Shown here: positions 1-6,100 of the stretch, piece after piece
Layout of the letters: each line of letters starts with the position of its first letter
How positions within the stretch are numbered: the stretch's first letter is position 1
DNA from: Clostridia bacterium
GTDB taxonomy: Bacteria; Bacillota; Clostridia; Christensenellales; Borkfalkiaceae
Assembly: GCA_029063275.1 (NCBI GenBank)
Contig: JAIDOO010000383.1
Span: forward strand, 1-7,091
Reading direction: 5' to 3'
DNA: 7,091 nucleotides
Made by a program: the position numbers and the translations under genes
Notes under the pieces: model-generated
Told to the model about the DNA's origin: nothing
The model's input: the letters and a program-made list of their open reading frames with translations, nothing else
Databases searched by the model: none

Positions 1-1
1 A

Positions 2-21
2 TGTAATAATTTTTTATTACA
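2..21. repeat. Perfect 8-bp inverted repeat with T4 centre, upstream of the promoter
   Basis: The arms TGTAATAA (2-9) and TTATTACA (14-21) are exact reverse complements around a TTTT centre. The site ends 15 bp before the -35 box, and its centre lies about 60 bp upstream of the predicted transcription start. That position would fit an upstream activator site, or simply AT-rich UP-element-like DNA. All pairs except one per arm are A-T, so chance symmetry in AT-rich DNA is a real alternative. It is a poor terminator candidate because it has no GC-rich stem and no T-run after the stem. Confidence 0.4.
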
Positions 22-36
22 AATAGTCAAATTCGT

Positions 37-65
37 TTGACATCGGTAATTTTAATCTATATAAT
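37..65 (+). promoter_or_regulatory. Consensus sigma-70/sigma-A promoter
   Basis: TTGACA at 37-42 and TATAAT at 60-65 match the housekeeping consensus at all 12 positions, with the optimal 17-bp spacer (43-59). There is no extended -10 TG. The start of transcription is predicted about 7 nt downstream of the -10 box, at roughly 71-73, which leaves a 5' leader of about 27 nt. It points directly at the large lipoprotein gene. The fit to consensus is seen in the sequence; strong activity is inferred from known promoter rules and has not been measured. Confidence 0.88.
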
Positions 66-85
66 TAATCACAGTTAGACTTTAT

Positions 86-90
86 AAGGG
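86..90 (+). promoter_or_regulatory. Ribosome binding site of the large lipoprotein gene
   Basis: AAGGG at 86-90 is followed by an 8-nt A/T spacer (six A then TT) and the ATG at 99. It is a partial match to the AGGAGG core at a normal distance. An in-frame TAA at 66-68 with no other ATG between it and 99 makes the start at 99 the only sensible ATG for this frame. Confidence 0.75.
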
Positions 91-98
91 AAAAAATT

Positions 99-179
99 AT
101 GAAATTCGGAAAGAAAATAGCGGCTACGCTGCTTGGAATAGTATGTGCGGGTTGCCTCGCGGGCGGACTTACCGCCTGC
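99..179 (+). other. Lipoprotein (Sec/SPII) signal peptide with lipobox
   Basis: Residues 1-6 carry three lysines, residues 7-23 form a hydrophobic core, and L24-T25-A26-C27 is a canonical lipobox with Cys27 at 177-179. Lgt would lipidate Cys27 and signal peptidase II would cleave before it, tethering the protein to the outer face of the membrane. Two other cysteines (16 and 19) lie in the core. The one at 19 is preceded by C-A-G and is a weaker lipobox because it lacks Leu/Val/Ile at -3. Mature residues 28-40 are a Lys/Thr/Pro/Gly-rich tether. Confidence 0.9.
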
Positions 180-3100
180 AAAACCAAGGGACCCACGGGC
201 ACGCCCGACAACGCAACGACAATCCGTCTTGCGTTGCCTAACGACGGCTCTGCACCCACCGCGCACACCGGAATCGAAAATATAGGATATATGGCGTACG
301 CGCTGGATAAACAGGATTATTATCACGTTTACGCTTACGGTACTGCTAAATCAATGGGCTATACCCAGACAACGCAGACCTGGAAAGATTATAAAGACGG
401 GGTTATGATTTGCTCCGATATTACCTATTCGACGTTCGTAAAGGCGGGAACGCAGTCGTGCTTTGTCAATAACGAAGCTTATATGCGCACGAGCGAAACC
501 CCTGCCAAGAATACCAATAGCACCTCGGCAAAATGGAAAACCAACAAACCCACCTATTACGACAGGAACGGTTATTTAACCGCCTACGGCGAATTTTCTA
601 CCGAGCTTTCGGTGTATATCATAAATGAAGAAACCATAAACAGCTATGGAGAGGTTATCAAAAATTCCGACGGAACATACTCTCAGTCGTTTTCGTTAAA
701 CTCGAACGCCGCTTATTATTATCAGTACGGAATGAAGACGAGGGGCAGTCTTAAAGGCTATCCCGCTTTCAAGAGCATAAACATCACTTTCACGTTTGAC
801 AGCAACTGGACGGTGCTTTCAAGCGAATGTGATGAGCTGGCGGAAATTGCGCCCGGCGCTCTCGGCGGAATTTCTATGGATTCCACCTCTAAGGTTACCA
901 CGACCTATTCCTACGGCGAGGACGAATTCGACGAAGTGCACTACGGCTATTACGATAATTACTTTAAACAGTACGTGGGGCAGATTGACGGCAACAATAA
1001 AGGTGAAGAAAATGAAGTTACCGTTCTCGACGTGCTCGGCAGTGCGTTCGCAGGCGTAATAACGGAGGGCGAGCAGTTCGGCTTGGAGCTTAACATAGGA
1101 AATACCGAATACGACGGCAAGATTTATCTGTCCCTTTCCGACCTCAGCGACGTTCTGGGCAGTATCGACGCGCGTCTTGCCCTCGGCTTGAAGGATAGCG
1201 GAAAGCAGGATTTGTATCTCGATTTTGCGGGCGGCACGGTAAATGCGTATTACAGCGACGACTTTGCTATGACCCTGAACGTGGACGCGGTATCTACGAT
1301 AATCAGTCAGTTCAGCGAATATATTTCAAAATTTTCACAAAACGGCGGTGCGTCTGCGGTTTCTTATTCTCTGACAGAAGAAGATGATGACGAAGGCGGT
1401 CTGAATTTGACCGAGCTTATGACTATGCTCAAGCTCGAATCCGACGACAGCTCCGCTACCGTTTCGGTTGAAACCGACAATCTTTTGGGCACGGGCATAG
1501 GCGTAAGACTTTACATATACTGCCTGCGCGACGGCGATACATTCGTTTTCGATTATTTCGAACTCGAAAGCATTACATACGACTCAACCTCGATAGACCT
1601 TTACGCAAAAATCACTCCCGACAAGAGCGGCGAAATAATTTCCCACAACAAGGCGGACGCTCCCGCAAATCTTGCGGATTACGCTTCCGGCATTTACTCG
1701 ATGCTCGATAGCGACACTTTGAAAGTAAGCCTGGACTTTGACGGCGCAAAGCAGAACGTCATCGGTATGTTGCAGGGGCTTAACGTAAAGGCTACGGCAT
1801 ACGTCGAGCTCGGTTACGATTTGGCTACGCGCGTAGACCTTGTCGCGGAATACGCGGGTATCTCGGCAGAGCTTGCAATATACTACGGCAATAACATAAG
1901 CTTTAAAAACGCGGGCGAAATTTACCTGGATTTAGTAAAAGTCAACGGCGTTGAAATCGGCGCAAAGGTTTACTGCAATATCAGCGATACGGTTGACGCG
2001 GTAAAGAATTTATTGGATTTAATCAATAACAACGTTGCTCCCGCAAGCCTTACCTCGGCACAGAGCGAAGAAGCGGCAAATTCGGTTGCGACTATAATAA
2101 ACGGAATTCTTAATCTTAACTTCGGCGAAGTGCTTGGCGATATTTACGCAAGCAACTCGCAGATACGCGTTTCCGCCGATATCGACGCGGTTGTCGGCGC
2201 GCTCGGCGTCAACGTCAACGGAGTCAAATTCGGCACCGCCGCGCTTGCGCTCGGACTTGAAAACGGCAAGGCAAATCTTTCGCTTTCGCTCGAAGCGCTT
2301 GGATTCGCTATGACGGTGGAGGGCAGCGGTGAGCAATTGACCCTTCCCGAAAAATCAGATTACCTTGACGCCGTTGAGCTTGTAGAGCTCGTTTCGGCGG
2401 CGGTAAACGAAACCCAAATCATAATCGGCGCGCAGTCTATCGCGTTCGATATAGACGCATTGGTTATTATCGACGACGTGCCTATGAATATCAGGGGCAC
2501 AGGTGAAGTCAGCTGGGCAGACGGACTTAAAATTGCCGTCGACGCGGTAATGACGGTTGCAGACGGAACCTCGGCTTCCGCCAAGGACGAGGTCGCGCTC
2601 AAACTTTACTTCGATTCTGCGGCGGCAGAGGGCGAGCCTTTCATAAGATTTGCCGTAAACCAATTGGGAATGGAAATTTACGATAAGGATATTTCCGACA
2701 CCCAAAGCGGCTTACAGAAAATTATCGACAGCGTAAATCTTCTTATAAACGGCGAAAAGAGCGGCAACGCTTCCGCAGAGGCGGCGGCTGAGCTTTACAA
2801 TACCTCGGTTGCGCTGGACGGCGCAAACGTGGGCACTGCTGTAGAGCAGGTAATTTCAAGCGACAACGTTCAAAAAATTCTCGGCGCGGTGCTCGGTTTT
2901 GTAAAAGACCTTTCCATATCGACGGGACGCGACGTAGACGATAACAGCGTAACTTCACTTCTTATCAGCCACGCGCTGTACGGCAATCTTACCCTTTCCG
3001 CTAAGGGCGGGCTTTCGCTCGACGCGGATATTACCGACGGCAACGGCACTCAGATTTTAACGGTCAGCGCAGGCGTTAGCGCCGGCAACGGTTCGGCGTT

Positions 3101-6100
3101 CGAAAGCGTAAATACAGCGCTCGACGGGTGCGAGATGTTCTCAACCGCAGAAACCGGCGAAGCTTTCGTTAAAATAGTATATAACTATCTGTTTGCGGTT
3201 ATAGAGGAAGGAGTTTCCGTTTCACAGACCCTCGGCAGTAATACATACGAGGTAAGTATTCACCTTGACGGCGCAAAGAGCGGTATTCCCGCGCTTAAAG
3301 ACGTTTCGGCAGACGCCGTGCTTTACTACACGCAGGGACTTGTCGGCGACAAGATTAAGGGCGACAAACTTGCCGAAATAGATCTCGCTATGAATATCGG
3401 TTCAACCGAGGTACAGGCAAACGTCCGCTATAACGACGAAAAGATTTATATCAGTCTTGACAAAATCGGCACTACCGTTTTGAACGAAGTCAAGTTCTAT
3501 GCAAGCAAGGACGATATTTATTCGGCGGTTGAAGAACTTGTAAGAATAATCACCGACGAAAGCGTGATTACAACTCTCTCAAAGCTTTTGGGCTCCTCGG
3601 ACAATAATACCGCGGAAGTATACGCGGTTTCGGCGCAGGCTGACGACGGCGCGATAACGGACCTTATTACTAAGATAATTTCCTTTGACTTTGCGGGTAC
3701 GTTCTCTTACGCCTCGGTTGACGGCGTAAATACCGCAACCGTAAACGTAGATAAGCTTCTCGCTCTGTTCGGCGCGGATTTGGGCTTTGAAATCGGTACT
3801 GCCGGAATAAGCGTAAATCCCGTAACCCATACGGTCAGCGGCAATATTTCGCTCGGCGGCAGGGAATGGGTAAGTCTTACGGCTGAAAAGGCGGCAAGGC
3901 GCATATACGCGGATAACTGGCAGTCGGCTTACACCAACGCGGGCTTTGTTACCACCCTTATATCCGATATGTATAAGACGGTAACCAACGACGACGGCGA
4001 ATTCTACTCGCTGTATACCTTCTCGGGAAAAGTCGATATTGCGATAAAAATTTCTATCGGCATCAGTATTAACAAAACCATCGAATTAAACGTAACCTCG
4101 CTTACGGCAGGCGTTGACGAAAGCGGCGAATTCTATCTGACTATTCTTGCCGATTTGAAGAGCTGTTCTGCGGCGGGAATGACCATTGCGGCGGCAAACA
4201 GAATTTCCATCACCTATTCGGGCGGCTATGTAACGCTTGGCAAGGGAGTGGGCGCCGACGGCGCTGTTTACAAGGTAATGACCTTGGATTATCTGCTTCA
4301 GAACGCTTTCGCAAAACACTCGGGCGACGTTGACTCGCCTATCCGTTGGCTTCTCGGTATGAGCGACACCGTATGGAACGCTGTGGCGGGCTATATTCCC
4401 TCGCTTGTTTCAAACGGCACGCCTACATATACGCTGTACAACTCGCTTGCACAGGCTTCTTCCAACAGCGTATTCTATCTCTCAAAAATCTTGTCGGGCT
4501 TCGCTATCAACGTAAACGGTGAAACGGTAACTGAATTCGGCAACGGCACAGCCGCGGCAACAGCGCTCGGAATTACGGAAAATTATTACGCATTCGAGCT
4601 CAACGCAAAATCGGTTACTGGCGGAGTTTTAGACAATCTCTATCTCGCCCTTTTGAGAAACGACGAACAGGGCATAAGCGGAATAAAGGCAAAGGGCTCG
4701 CTTTCGGCTTCGCCCGCAACGATAACCTTTAATGTGGATTTGAACGAATACAAAGAGGGCGTAACCGAGCTTTACGAATCGGGCGACATAACAGGCGAGC
4801 AAGCCGCGCCCAACTACTTCGCAGTCGTAACAAACAGCTACGATATAGATTTCGACAGACAATTCACTTCCTCAGACTCGCATATAGCACCCGTGTTCGG
4901 TTGCTACACTACGGGCGCTTCCAACCCTTACGAGAGTGTGAACGAGTACTCTAAGGTAACTCTCACCGTAGCTTACGGAGACCACCTCGTTACGGCTTAC
5001 GAGGCGTTGGGATTGCCTCTGAACGAAAACGGCGTATACTTCGCGGCGGACGATATTTCGTACAGCTCGATAGTATATTTAAGAACGCCTTTCGCACCCA
5101 CCTGGGTCAACGACGAGCATACCTATAAAATAATTTACACCACCGACAAAGAGGGTAATAACAGAATTACCGACGAGGACGACGGCAGAATTTATATCCA
5201 GCTTTGGGGCGACACCACGATTTACGCTCAGGTTGAAGAGTCCGTAAAAGTCAACTTCGTAACGGGAGTGGACGGCGTGGGTACAGTTACCGGCGGATTT
5301 GTCGGGGATGCTGAGCTCATCGAGTACGTTATCGGCGGATACGAATTCCGCGGCTGGTACGCCGATGGCAATTACACCGTAAAAGTCGAAAACGCAAACG
5401 ACGGAAATATACAAAAGGTTGACGGCGTTCTGACCGTTTACGGAAAGTACGTTCTCGCTTCGATTACGGTAAACGGCGTAGTCTATAACTACACCGACAA
5501 CGCTTATACGGTTGCAGGATTTGACGAGTACGGTATAAAGCCCTACACCGAGTTCGGCTCAACCCTTATACTTGAAAGCAGTGTCAACGGCTATCCCGTA
5601 ACTTCGATTTCGGCAAACGCTTTAAAGGGCTCGATGGTCAAAAACGTAATTGTGCCCGAAAGCATAACCGAAGTGGGCGCGCAGGCGTTTATGGATAACT
5701 ACGCAATCGAAAGCGTAGTATTCACGGCGGATACAGTAAAGCTGTACGGCAACAGCGCGTCTGGCGATAACAGATATGTATTCTTCGGCTGTTCAACGGC
5801 TGACGGAGGCAATTCAACTAAACTCAACCTTTACTATAACGAAATAGTCGGCGAGGGCGACTGGACCACGTTCAGAAGCGGAAAGAGAATAGGTACCGAC
5901 GCGGGCGGTACGCTCAACGCCAAGGGCACCTGGACTTACGTCAATTTCGTCCAGCAGGGCGCGGTTCTTTCACACAACCTTACCTGTCTTGAAAACGGAA
6001 TTAAATTCTTAGGCAAAACCGCAGAGCAGATTAAGGCTGAAATTATTGCCGAGCTCAACGAAAATTCGGCGGCTAAGGGCTATATCAACGCCTACACCGT

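Noticed and set aside
2..21. Inverted repeat as a rho-independent terminator of an upstream gene
   Set aside because: The stem has only one G-C pair, the T-run sits in the loop and not after the stem, and no upstream coding sequence is in the window.
144..155. Alternative lipobox ending at Cys19 (C-A-G-C)
   Set aside because: Position -3 is Cys, not Leu/Val/Ile, and it would leave a very short hydrophobic core. L-T-A-C at 24-27 fits the canonical pattern.
65..326. Two overlapping minus-strand frames covering the gene start
   Set aside because: They run antisense across the ribosome binding site and signal peptide, and one begins to overlap the -10 box. No promoter or ribosome binding site was seen for them, and the translations are low-quality.
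796..1059. Plus-strand open frame of 87 codons in another frame
   Set aside because: It overlaps the main gene out of frame. The main frame is in the middle of a well-formed beta-rich segment there, and the alternative translation (Thr/Arg/Pro-rich) has no domain character.
1377..1400. Acidic run (E-E-D-D-D-E-G-G, residues 427-434) as a calcium-binding repeat
   Set aside because: It lacks the spacing of EF-hand/dockerin (D-x-D-x-D) or RTX (G-G-x-G-x-D) motifs and occurs once, so a flexible loop is the simpler reading.
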